Below, piece after piece: positions 21,372-30,534 of a DNA stretch of 64,000 nt. Position numbers and translations under genes: made by a program. This DNA is from Chara braunii (Eukaryota; Streptophyta; Charophyceae; Charales; Characeae): assembly GCA_003427395.1 (NCBI GenBank), contig BFEA01000430.1:1159961-1223960 (forward strand). The letters are read 5' to 3'. The stretch's first letter is position 1. The number at the start of each line of letters is the position of its first letter. A model generated the notes under the pieces. The model worked only from the letters and a program-made list of their open reading frames with translations, ran no database searches and was not told the origin of the DNA.

Positions 21372-21892
21372 TGCCATTTGGACTGACGGCCCCAACTCGA
21401 TCGGGCGCCAAGGTTCCTGTGCCCCCGCTGCACCCCTTCCCGTATAACGAGTAAAGGATACGTGTATGTGAGTGAGACGTACGAGAAGTCGTCGCCAAAA
21501 TCGGAGGGCGTTACTAATTTCCCCCTGAAACTCGGTGTTCTAGATTCTTCGGTGCCGGTTTTGTTATCATTGATATGCACTTTTCACCCTATTTGTTGTT
21601 GTTGCCATTTAATGAATTGATCGTCGTCCGGTGGACGACAGTGGGGACTCATTGGCCTAACACTTTGTGCAGCGATTGTCACCACTTTGAGCATTACCAG
21701 ACCAAGGGTTTTCACTATGGCACATGTGAAGAGGGCGAGCACAAGGAGAAGGCTACTCGATTGAGGCCCTCCACGTCGGACTTGGAGTTGTGTTACGAGC
21801 GCCAACGAGACCTTGTCCGTAAACGGGATACCATGTGTGTACTTGCCCCCTTTCACAGGAAACGAATAGTGACGACTCGCAAGGAAGTCTAA
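21372..21892 (+). pseudogene. Possible ORF in LTR-Y copy 1, Cys/His-containing
   Basis: Readable with one frameshift and two stops: FPPETRCSRFFGAGFVIID, then LPFNELIVVRWTTVG and TLCSDCHHFEHYQTKG. A Lys/Arg-rich tail ends near 21892. The counterpart at 37469-37783 has CSDCRCFVRYQ. A shared TGA in both copies (after RVC) fits CGA to TGA in an ancestor. The CSDC...H pattern might bind metal, but no family is recognised. Confidence 0.3.
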
Positions 21893-22139
21893 CGATACTT
21901 TTTGGATTGAATTCCACATAGCCGCGACTCCCGCACGCCCTTTTCTTTTTCTCCTTTAAGCCCGCGCGGCGACGAACTTCCTTCTTACTAAAAATCGAAC
22001 CTTCACGGGGGATTTGAGTTATGTCTGTGTCCCTACACTCAACGTTTCCAAAAACCCTTGGCACACCCTATCTTCGTTGTCCTCCCAGGGCCCTTTCGCA
22101 AGCCAAAACGCTCTGACCGGGCAGCACAGGGTGTGAGGT

Positions 22140-22153
22140 TGGTATCGGAGCCG
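22140..22153 (+). promoter_or_regulatory. Primer-binding-site-like sequence
   Basis: TGGTATCGGAGCCG immediately follows LTR-Y copy 1. It differs at one base in its first 12 from TGGTATCAGAGC, the widespread plant PBS complementary to initiator Met-tRNA. It would prime minus-strand cDNA and supports reading Y as an LTR. Confidence 0.55.
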
Positions 22154-22162
22154 ACACATGTC

Positions 22163-22942
22163 CGTACTTGTGTTACTGACATCGGCACAGGCGCGTCTTT
22201 CACAGCGGCTACCTTCTGCGGTTCCCGCTGCAACCCCTAGTCCGTAACCCCGTGGCCGGGAAAAGAAATCTCTGTGAGGAAAAACTTACATTTCTCGGGT
22301 CCACCTTGAATCTACCGTCCTTCGGTGCGCGCAATGTCCACTCAATAATTAATCACTTGTCCTTCGTAGGAACTCGAATATAGAAGGATATCATCCATGT
22401 ATAGCAAATTACTCAATAATTAATCATGCTCTACGCCAGCCTCGTTTTTCGCACGAAGTTCTGAAAAGTCATACTCATCGTTCGTTGAAACGTGGTTGGG
22501 GCACTGCACATTCCCATCGGCCATCGAATCTATTGCCAAGTCCTCACACCATTCGTTGAAGGCCATCGAATCCATTGCCATTGAATCCATGAGCCTCGTT
22601 AGTAAGATGAGCTGGCGAGAGGAGACTCATGCACTTCCTCAGAACTTCGTGCGAAAAACGAGGCTGGCGTAGAGCATGATTAATAAATGAGTAATTTGCT
22701 ATACATGGATGATATCCTTCTATATTCGAGTTCCTACGAAGGACAAGTGATTAATTATTGAGTGGACATTGCGCGCACTGAAGGACGGTAGATTTAAGGT
22801 GAACCCGAGAAATGTAAGTTTTTCCTCACAGAGATTTCTTTTCCCGGCCACGGGGTTACAGACAAGGGGTTGCAGCCGGAACCGCAGAAGGTAGCCGCTG
22901 TGAAAGACGCGCCTGTGTCGATGTCAGTAACACAAGTACGTG
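22163..22942. repeat. Inverted duplication of G1 RT segment (fold-back)
   Basis: The left arm, about 22163-22470 (antisense RT), is the reverse complement of the right arm, about 22640-22942 (sense). GTACTTGTGTTACTGAC at one end pairs with GTCAGTAACACAAGTAC at the other. The central spacer is about 170 bp. The arms differ at scattered bases, so the duplication is not a perfect library artefact. Transcription through it would give a long hairpin RNA. Confidence 0.75.
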
Positions 22943-23573
22943 CCTTTTTTGGATGGGCATCCTACTATCGGAGGTTTATCAAGGGATTTACAGCGATTGC
23001 GGGACCATTCACAAACTTGTTGAAAAAAAATCAGCCATTGATCTGGACCCAGCAGTGCGATCAGGCCTTTCGAGAACTTAAGGCGACTTTGATCCCGACC
23101 CCGGCCCTTATAAGAACGGGCCCAGAAAAACCTTTTGTTCTCATTACCGATTAGCAGCTCGAGGCGATCTTAGCGATTTTGGCCAGGTGGGACCTGATGA
23201 CCTGGAACACGTGTTGGAATATGCGACTAAATCGGTACCTTCCTGCAAGAGGAATTACTCCGCTCCGACGATGTAATACTACGCAGCATTGTGGGAAATC
23301 AGTCACTTCCGGGCTTACCTATATGGTCGGAAGTTCACCTTGGTGACTGATCATGAACCACTATTGGCCCTCAAGAAGTCCAAGGAATACTCGGGTATGA
23401 ACGAACGATGGACTACCACGTTGCATAGCATGGATTTTGACATTTGCCATCGGAAACACGAGAAACACGGCAACGTGGATGGGCTGACACGGTTGCATTG
23501 GCCCGCCAAGGTACCCAAGAATGAGGAAGTGACACCACGGCACAATCCGGAGCCAAAGAACGAGCTCCAGTAA
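22640..23573 (+). pseudogene. G1 copy 2 RT C-terminal part and RNase H
   Basis: The sense arm encodes LYMDDILLYSSSYEG, an intact Y-M-D-D box. Then come FFGWASYYRRFIKGF, AGPFTNLLKKNQPLIW and FRELKATL (connection). RNase H follows with VLITD, a TAG where relatives have Trp, and GRKFTLVTDHEPLLAL after a short frame break near 23190-23290. It closes with KHGNVDGLTRLH. RT fingers and everything upstream are missing. Confidence 0.8.
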
Positions 23574-23884
23574 GGTGAGGTGGAGATCCTTCTGAAGGAT
23601 TAAGTGGACACAAGCTCTCTCTCTCTCTCTCCCTCTTCTTTCCCCGGAACAATGGCGACCCTTTCTTCTGCTCTCAACACCGCCGATTCCCCTCCCCTTC
23701 CACATTTGGAATTTTTTGTCAATCTTCCAGAGAAGTTTTGTTATTTTTGCCCATGTATTTCACGTGTATTTCACGGGTTTATGGGGTAGACTGCCATCCC
23801 TTCGAATTTGGGTTCACTGACTGGGTAGAATATGCCACGTGTGTTAATCGTGCACATGGCGCATGCGTTCAATATTGAACGAGT
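23574..23884 (+). pseudogene. G1 copy 2 Cys-rich linker before integrase
   Basis: Counterpart of 5070-5290. It shows EKFCYFCPCISRV, then (after small insertions) TGWVEYATCV with Trp where copy 1 has a stop. Repeat R copy B interrupts the linker before the integrase. Confidence 0.5.
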
Positions 23885-24422
23885 TGTGTGTCCAAAATTG
23901 GATTTAACGCAGGTTTCGCGTTGAAAAATTCAACGCGCTTTGAATTCGCGTTAAACTCCCGTTCAAACGTGAGTTGGACGGGAATTAATGGGGTCCGAGA
24001 GGATGTTTTTCCAGGGCTAAAAATTATCAAAAAAAAAAAAAAAAAAAAGGGGGTTGTAGGTTTTGTTGAGGACTACAACCTTGTATTTTTACTTTTATTT
24101 TTTTATGCTTAAATCTATTTAAAAAAAATCAAAAACATAAACATATAAAAAAAAAAACAACGAAAATGAAATGAGTGTTTTTGTTTTGGGTTTAACACAG
24201 ATTTTTTAAGGGCTAAAACGAAAACAAAACGAACAAATAAAAAATATAGGGTTGTAGATCCTTCAAAGATGTACAACAATTTATTTTTTATTTTATTTTT
24301 TTGGAACTTCGTGTATTTTAAAAAAAATCAAAACCATAAAAAGGAAATTAAAAAAAGGAAAAGAAAACACACACACACACACAAAATTGGGCCTGTAGCA
24401 GGTTGCATGAGTCTGGCGTCAG

Positions 24423-24710
24423 TTGGTTATGGGAACCCAGGTCCTGGGCCGCCTGTGTGAATGTATGGAAAGCAGGCCCTGGGCTCGATACGGGTACTGG
24501 GCCAAACACATGCCAAAGGCAGTTGGGGGCATGCAACCACCTCAGGCCCAAGGCCTGTTCTCGTTCTTGCTGTGCCTCAGGCTACCGGGGCCTACTGGAA
24601 GCTTCCTGGGACTGAACACAGGCAGGCCACTTCGATATAGCAAAGGGCCTGCCTCCACATTGGGCATTCGGGTGCTGGCTGCATGCTGCGTAAGCGCTGC
24701 CGCGCTGTAG
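24423..24710 (+). CDS. Small ORF in repeat R (95 aa), doubtful
   Basis: The frame MVMGTQVLGRLCECMES ... VLAACCVSAAAL is open in copy B. The matching frame in copy A (252-692, minus) is collinear without indels and ends at the same stop. It is Cys- and Gly-rich with no recognised domain. Two diverged copies both staying open over about 95 codons is suggestive, but the region is GC-rich and could be open by chance. Confidence 0.25.
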   Translation: MVMGTQVLGRLCECMESRPWARYGYWAKHMPKAVGGMQPPQAQGLFSFLLCLRLPGPTGSFLGLNTGRPLRYSKGPASTLGIRVLAACCVSAAAL

Positions 24711-24857
24711 ATCGTGCCGCTCACGCGCTCACGAGCGAGCAGGAAGCAGCAGGCAGCCATAGCCGAGCTGCGCTGCTGTAAGCTGGGTGTGGCGCAAGGT
24801 GGTCCTTGGGTGCAAGTGGAATCTGTGTTGGGGAACGAGGTTGTGAGTAAGGCGAGA

Positions 24858-25090
24858 CACACTCTCACGCGCAGGCACAGACACACTTACACTTACGCAC
24901 ATACACACACTTACAAACACACGCATACACACACACACACTTACAAACACACACTTACAAACACACACACTTACAAACACACACATACACAAACACACGC
25001 GCATACATTCATATTCATGCACAGACACACTCTCACGGCAGGCACACACATACACAGATACGTACACATACAGCACACCTACACACACGT
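24858..25090. repeat. AC-rich microsatellite inside repeat R
   Basis: Imperfect (CA)n with CTTACA interruptions, complement of the TG tract at 1-112. Confidence 0.9.
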
Positions 25091-25350
25091 AACTAAAGGC
25101 GTTGGGGGTTGGGGGATGTGGGGGCGGATGGGAGGTGCTTCAAAGGACGGGGGGATTTTTTATTTATTTTTTTATTTTTTTTTATTTTTTTTTGCCTAGG
25201 GCGACGTGTTCCGGACCCCGCGGACCAATTCCGTTTTTCCGAAAAGCGCAGGAGCGGCCCGTTTTCGTGTTTAACGCGAATTCAACGTGATTTTTTGGAG
25301 TTTAACGGGATTCAACGAGAGTTTAATTCCCCTGTTCTGTGTTAAAAAGA

Positions 25351-26718
25351 TATTGTGCGAAAGAGTAGTAAGGCGTGGAAGTGCCCTCTATGTCGGACGG
25401 ACAAGCTCCCCATGGAAGCTCGATTCGAGGCCGCTAGAAATGACGGCCCTGAATAAGGTGAAAAATACCGAAGGGCTAAAATATGGACAATTAAAATATT
25501 ATTAGCTAAATTAGCGGGCAAACCATTGGACCATCTCACTAAGCATGACAGGCGTCCGGCCACCAAGAGGTCCCGAGATTATCAATGGATCAACGGTCAT
25601 TTAGAAAAACTCAAAACAGACATATCGAGATTATGGTTGACGGTTCCACACCCATTTCAACGATATGACTAGACCAAATTTGCGCACGAGGAGCAGGCCG
25701 CTCATTTTGCGATACGTGTCACTCAAGCGACCATCGATCAAAATGGATGGTTTTAGTCTAATATTCCCGACGACGTGAGACACGTGGTCGTTAACTATCT
25801 AGTCTGCATTGCCGATCGTGCGCCCCTTCGTGGGCCAAACACGATAGTCCCGACGGAGGTAGAACGTCGCTTCCAGCGAGTCAATATGGACACGGTAGAT
25901 ATTGACGTGCCACCTGACCCCAACCGTTGTGACTACTTCATTCTCTTGGTATTGATCAACCATTTCTCGAAGTACATGGAAGTTTACCCTTGTAAGACAT
26001 GTAAGCCTCAAAGATAGCTACGTACATCGACCAATTTCTCAATACCCATTTAGATACAGAAGAGATTCTGACCGACAATGGGTCTGAATTCAAAGCAGAG
26101 GTAGAGGAACTAATAATGCGTTGAGGCGTTACTCTCCGACACACTCCCCCCCATGTCTCCCAGTCCAGTCGGCTAGCCGAGAACGCAAACCGCATGATTA
26201 AGACCGCTCTGCCCAGGAACTTAGCGGCCAATGACAAGCGTCCTTGGCCCGAGATAGTGTATCAAATCATCGGGATTCATTGGGCGAACCCCCATGAATC
26301 CATTGGATTCACCCCCTTTCAACTACGAACAAATATTATCCCATGTGTCGACAATCGGAGTGCCTCAGAAAATGCCAAGAAAGGGGGAAGGGACACTCGG
26401 TCGGCCCTCAAGGCCAAGGCTAAACGGTACGCGGAATTAATGGAAAAGGCTATCCTCAGGCTAGCCCGAAAAAGGCAGAAAATGACCGAATTGGCCCATG
26501 GTAGGAAGGTCCGTTGTTACGATGCCCGGAATGGGAATTCAGGCCCACAACACCAGTATAAATTAGAGGACCTAGTGTAGGTACATAAATGTGCACGCGA
26601 CCAAAAACGTGCTCTCAAGTTTTCTAGCTTCTTTCGAGTAGTGGAACTCGTCCCTAACGGAGCCAATACTGTGCGCATCGCTCCTAAGATCAGTGCCAGC
26701 CATAACTCTCTTAACGAC
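25351..26718 (+). pseudogene. G1 copy 2 integrase
   Basis: It is homologous to 3942-5069. Visible are LDHLTKHDRRPATKRS, HVVVNYLVC (first Cys of the usual C-x2-C is Tyr), DTVDIDVPPDPNRC, LINHFSKYMEVYP, ILTDNGSEF (Asp) and SRLAENANRMIK (Glu). The complete C-terminal part absent from copy 1 follows: KAKRYAELMEKAILRLARK, YKLEDLV, a TAG, then KFSSFFRVVELVPNG. Several stops stand at Trp or Arg positions (YD*TK, WF*SN). The MITE at 26719 interrupts the last residues. Confidence 0.8.
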
Positions 26719-27051
26719 CATTTCGTCAAAAATGGATATTTTTTATTTTTTAAACGATATTGAAACTGAGTTTTTTGGCTGAAAAGTAATGAAAATTTGT
26801 TGTTCCTGAAGGTCCAACGTTTTAGAAACGTTGGAACCCCTGGCTGTACATGGACCTAGCTTGAGACCAGGTACCTCCAGGGAGGACTACCTTGAGGTAC
26901 CTGATCTCAAGCTAGGTCCATGTACAACCAGGGGGTCCAACGTTTGTAAAACGTTGGACCCTCAGGAACAACAAATTTTGATGAGTTTTCGGCCAAAACA
27001 CTCTATTTCAATTTCGTTCAAAAAATAAAAGATGTTCATTTTGACGAAATG
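26719..27051. mobile_element. Fold-back MITE (333 bp)
   Basis: Nearly the whole element is two long terminal inverted repeats starting CATTTCGTCAAAA. Arms include TTGTTGTTCCTGA(A/G)GGTCC, AACGTTTTAGAAACGTT, and GTACATGGACCTAGCTTGAG. The centre near 26880-26892 is the fold point. Inner hairpins (AACGTTT...AAACGTT) are nested in each arm. No target duplication is clear. It sits exactly between the integrase end and ORF-X copy 2. The superfamily is unknown. Confidence 0.85.
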
Positions 27052-27200
27052 TCAATTTCTTTCTATCGTCCGCTATACCTCCTGCATTCGCCCCCTCCCA
27101 TCTTCAGGGGACCCTGTCTCACCTCGTTTTTTTTCTCTACCACAGACGAGGATCTCGCTTCCCCTTCTTCGTATGGTATCACTTCTCCTCGGTCCTCGCC

Positions 27201-27533
27201 ATGAGTTTCGCCATCAAGCTGACTCTTCCTCCACAGCTTCTTCAGCCTCGACATTCATTGCAGTTTCGCCAAGTCGCGCATCCTCGTCTCAGTCCCGATC
27301 TCCTCCGGTTCGCACAACTGTTTAGCCACGGGGCTTGGTGCGCGGCAGTAGAAGTAACGATTTCAACGGAGCGGGGAGCAGCAGTCATCCTCGTGGAAGC
27401 TTCAGCGTTCGATCGATTCTTCCGGCCTAACGAGAGCAACGTAACGGTGATCCTCGCCTTCAGTGGCGATCTGTGCACTATCCATTTGCAGCAACGCAAC
27501 GCGGTGATCACCAGCCTCTACAAGTGGGGATAG
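27201..27533 (+). CDS. ORF-X N-terminal block (110 aa)
   Basis: It begins MSFAIKLTLPPQLLQPR. Then come LQFRQVAHPRLSPDLLRF, FSHGAWCAAVEVTIST, ASAFDRFFRPNESNVTV and QRNAVITSLYKWG, ending at a TAG in place of a Gln-like codon (copy 1 reads KWGQELAADW). The frame continues after that stop as EWEADWRRRLAQP. Copy 1 has the same start context at the corresponding ATG. Function is unknown. The likely product continues across the candidate intron into 27837-28622. Confidence 0.4.
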   Translation: MSFAIKLTLPPQLLQPRHSLQFRQVAHPRLSPDLLRFAQLFSHGAWCAAVEVTISTERGAAVILVEASAFDRFFRPNESNVTVILAFSGDLCTIHLQQRNAVITSLYKWG

Positions 27534-27836
27534 GAGTGGGAAGCGGATTGGCGGCGGCGACTAGCCCAACCATGTAGGCTAATAGTAGTAACCGAGTGTA
27601 TTGATACCTTCTCTCTTCAGACTAGTAGCATTGATCCCTTTGCTTGTCCCCTTCCCCCTCTTCGTCCTTACCCATTGCGCCGATGAATCGCTTCCCGACC
27701 TTCTCCCTCCCTTGAGATCTTCCAACTCTCTGGCCATCTTGGGATGATCTCCTTCTAACCTTCGAGATTCGCACCACCACGATCCCTCCCTTCCATCCTC
27801 TCTCCACAAGTGGAATGAATTTGCATCGGTCAGCGT

Positions 27837-28622
27837 GTGCATGCTAACAATGAAGTGTCACTGGCTCAGTACTATCACAATCGGGAGTTAGAGATCTACG
27901 ACGAGATCTCGCTAGTACTAGCTCAAGCGTGGGCGATAGAGACAGAGACGTGCGACACTTTGTTTGGACTTCTTTGTAAAGAGATCGCTGAAGGAGGTAG
28001 AGTGATTGTCGCATACGAGCTCCTCACCTTTTTGTCCCAGCTCGTCGACGACCTGCCAGCGAGTATCATCTCCTTCAATCCTAGGGACCACAGCCAAGCC
28101 AAACCTGTCACTTTGGAGAGGACATTGACGCTAACCATAATTTGGGCAAACTGTACGGAAGACTTCGGCCAATACCTGAGAGATCACAACCCCACCCTTT
28201 GGCGCAATTTGGACTTGGACGATCTTGCATCAGACAACTCTGATCTGTACGAGTTTTGGAACACCCACCAGGCACGCAACAAGATGTCGTCAGACGAGGA
28301 TCCAGGTCGCATAGCCATCTCAGGTTTGTCAGCTGAAGAAGAGTCGGAAGCCAGGTCGACGTTGAGAGAAGAAGAGGAGGCATCAGCAGCAAAGGCCCGG
28401 GGGTCCCCGCCAGCCCAAGCACAACCCTCTGCGCGAGGAGGATCTGCTTTGAATCCCGAAGTCCCTGCTGACGCCGCCGGTCGACACGATGGCGCAGAAT
28501 CCTGCCGCCGCCGCCGCTCTCGCTCACCATCTCCTACCTCCATCGCACCCTCCGAGCTTCGTCCCCATCCTCCTCCCCACACGGGTGCTCCGTCCTCGTC
28601 CGATCTACCGCCGCCCTCTTGA
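27837..28622 (+). CDS. ORF-X C-terminal block (261 aa)
   Basis: An open frame whose first in-frame ATG is probably not the natural start, because conserved sequence (SVCMLTMKCHW in a neighbouring frame) precedes it. Features: YYHNRELEIYDEISLVLAQAW, LLTFLSQLVDDLPASI, FGQYLRDHNPTLWRNLDL, DEDPGRIAISGLSAEEESE, an acidic EEEEAS stretch, then Pro/Ser- and Arg-rich SRRRRSRSPSP. The mix of helical N-part and basic RS/PS-rich C-part resembles a nucleic-acid-binding or Gag-like protein more than an envelope. No family is recognised and no transmembrane segment is obvious. Confidence 0.45.
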   Translation: MHANNEVSLAQYYHNRELEIYDEISLVLAQAWAIETETCDTLFGLLCKEIAEGGRVIVAYELLTFLSQLVDDLPASIISFNPRDHSQAKPVTLERTLTLTIIWANCTEDFGQYLRDHNPTLWRNLDLDDLASDNSDLYEFWNTHQARNKMSSDEDPGRIAISGLSAEEESEARSTLREEEEASAAKARGSPPAQAQPSARGGSALNPEVPADAAGRHDGAESCRRRRSRSPSPTSIAPSELRPHPPPHTGAPSSSDLPPPS

Positions 28623-28999
28623 TTATCTCTCCTTTTCTCCTCTCCCTAACATCGAGTTCCCTCTAAACTACCGCATTTCGCCAACCAGCTCTTATGTCAC
28701 CACTTTGTCGTGCAACTCTTATGACGATCTCCGACAATTGAAAGGAGGCAGGGCAGGGCGCACACCAGGCTGGGTGGTAGAGATCTCGGAAGCATGGAGT
28801 TGACCAAGTTGTGAAGATAATGCAATTAAAGTTGGCGTCAACATGACTCCTGGCTCGATCTGGTGCTTGTACAAGATTCTGTTAATCCTAATACGCTGGG
28901 TTCCTCATTCATCTCCTCGCCCTCTCCATCCTCATCCGCCATGTAAACTGTTTCTCCTTCGTGCAATCAGGAGATCCCATGATTTTGGAACCCCCTTAG

Positions 29000-29015
29000 C
29001 GTCACATATGTGACG
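29000..29015. other. 16-bp perfect palindrome at the ORF-X/LTR-Y junction
   Basis: CGTCACATATGTGACG. TGTGACGC from 29009 starts LTR-Y copy 2; AGCGTCACA just before it recurs at 38018-38026 after the LTR's far end. This suggests short inverted termini TGTGACGC/GCGTCACA for the repeat unit. Confidence 0.5.
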
Positions 29016-30020
29016 CGCCAACTTCCGGACTTGCACCATCTTCCATATCTCCCCCCCCCCCCCCCCCCCCCCCCCCCCCTTCAAATTTTGGTATTCTTGG
29101 CAAATGACCCGACGAGGCTTCTTTTTGTATTTACATGAATGTAATATGCGTCGTTAGGGAGGCTCCGTTCTTCCCAGGACTTTTGGATCGATTTTTGGAA
29201 TTTCTTCTTTTGCAAATTCAGGAAATACATGAGAATTATGCGCGCCTTAGCGAGCGCGCTAGGAATTTGGGTCGACGATTAGGAATTCCGAAATGAGCGG
29301 AATCTGACGTGTCCTTTCTTGTGCATGAATATTTTTGACTTCGTCTTGGAAAGCTATGGGAATTTTCGTAGCGATTTGAATAGGTTTGGGACTTCCTCCC
29401 ACGCTTGCTTTACCGCGCGGATATGGTACTTTTCAATTTGAATTAGGTGCAACTGTTTTGGTGTCCTTTTTGCCTCCGCGTCGACGCCATGCATGCAAGT
29501 TTCCCCTCCCCGCTTTCCAGGCTGCCTTCAACACTCTTTTTCACATTCATGCTTTCTCTCTTTGTAATCGTTTTCCATCTCTCCTTCGCCTTGCGCACCT
29601 TTTTCCTCTTTCTTGATCGTCTGAATCTTGGTTTCGTTTCGCGCTATTCTTCGCGCTCTTCTTCTTCCCGCTGTAATCCTCGCGCTGAAGTACTCTATCG
29701 ACTCCCTTTCACTCCCTCTAGCCAAGGAGACGCGCCGTGTAAGAAGGAATTCCCGATACACGACGACTCTGATTGGCTAGAACTGGGATCCAAAGGATCG
29801 ACATGACTTTCGTCAAACGAGTATCTTTGGGCCGTTCCCCACCTGTCTCTGTCTCAGTCCCAACCCTTCCTAGCATTTATCTCCTTTTCCGCAGATATTA
29901 ATTCCGCAAGCGCTCCTGAAAATCTCTCTCTCGACTCATCAGTCCGCTTCCAGGAAGCTCTGGGTAAGTGGCATGAAGGAAGGTGAGAGTCGAAAAGTCC
30001 CGACGAGCTGGTTGTAGTTT
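29009..30020 (+). repeat. LTR-Y copy 2, first part
   Basis: Aligns with 19791-20811. It includes a C run near 29051-29079, ALPRGYGTFQFEL-encoding sequence, the pyrimidine-rich leader and the acceptor-like CTTTTCCGCAG. It stops at GTTGTAGTTT where LINE-B entered. Confidence 0.75.
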
Positions 30021-30534
30021 GCACCCCCTCCAACTGTCACGCCTGTTGGTAGTAGTGACACAACATTATCTAGGGACACGAAAACGATCGTCCTCCAAAT
30101 TGCTGATTAGTTACTGTGTAACTTAAAAGGGCAACACCCTCATCTACCCATGACATCTTGGCCTCATATCTTCACAAAATTAATGCAGATGTAAGAAAAC
30201 AGTGGAAGCCTTGTATCCTTCTTAATGCATGGTCCCCCAATGGGTGTATCATGGGAGGATATTAGTGCCAGACTGCTTTGCATAGTTTCGTCGAGGTTCA
30301 ACGACACAAGAGTAGGGGAGCCCAAATTACTATCAGAAGGTAATAATCGTTTTCAACCCCTGTCCTTGATTGGGGAAGAGGAAATGGAGGGAACAGACAA
30401 CTCACAAAAAGCCATTCGGAGTGCTTTCCTGGGTACAGGCCACAATGGAGCTCCTCCCCTGGGTACAGGTCACAGCGACCCAGGTTGAAACACTAACACA
30501 GACTCAAGAGCTGGATCAGTTCTAGCAAGAAGTA

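Larger units (their letters stand above)
19791..22139 (+). repeat. LTR-Y copy 1 (5' LTR of G1 copy 2)
   Basis: About 2.35 kb, starting TGTGACGTGCC and ending just before a tRNA-iMet-like primer site. Homologous to 29009-30020 plus 36689-38016 and, inverted, to 1080-1464. It holds a long C run (19841-19868), a pyrimidine-rich leader (20120-20520), and stretches with conserved reading frames bounded by possible splice signals. The LTR assignment rests on the consistent order pol, ORF-X, Y in two elements and on the PBS-like site after this copy. The end does not show the expected CA. Confidence 0.65.
23885..25350 (+). mobile_element. Repeat R, copy B (complete, 1.46 kb)
   Basis: It is inserted in the G1 integrase lead-in; the uninterrupted target is at about 5000-5045 in copy 1. 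The left end begins TGTGTCC and carries GCGTTGAAAAATTCAACGC. The right end carries TTTAACGCGAATTCAACG and ends GTGTTAAAAAGA, so both ends have AACGCG/CGCGTT subterminal words. The interior has a 20-base A run (24029-24048), hairpins GGTTGTAG...CTACAACC, a GC-rich block and an AC microsatellite. Flanks share ATATTG..CGA..GAGT, a possible diverged target duplication. Confidence 0.75.
27052..28999 (+). pseudogene. ORF-X region, copy 2
   Basis: It is collinear with 1676-3925 (minus). It starts after the MITE and ends at CAATCAGGAGATCCCATGATTTT, a word also closing copy 1. Reading frames at 27201-27533 and 27837-28622 are its best preserved parts. A candidate intron (about 27640-27812) is bounded by CACAAG before TGGAATGAATTTGC. 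It lies in the sense orientation between integrase and LTR-Y copy 2. Confidence 0.6.

Noticed and set aside
27837-28622. ORF-X as a viral-type envelope gene
   Set aside because: Position fits, but no clear signal peptide, transmembrane anchor or fusion-peptide-like stretch is visible; acidic and RS-rich content argues otherwise. Kept as unknown.
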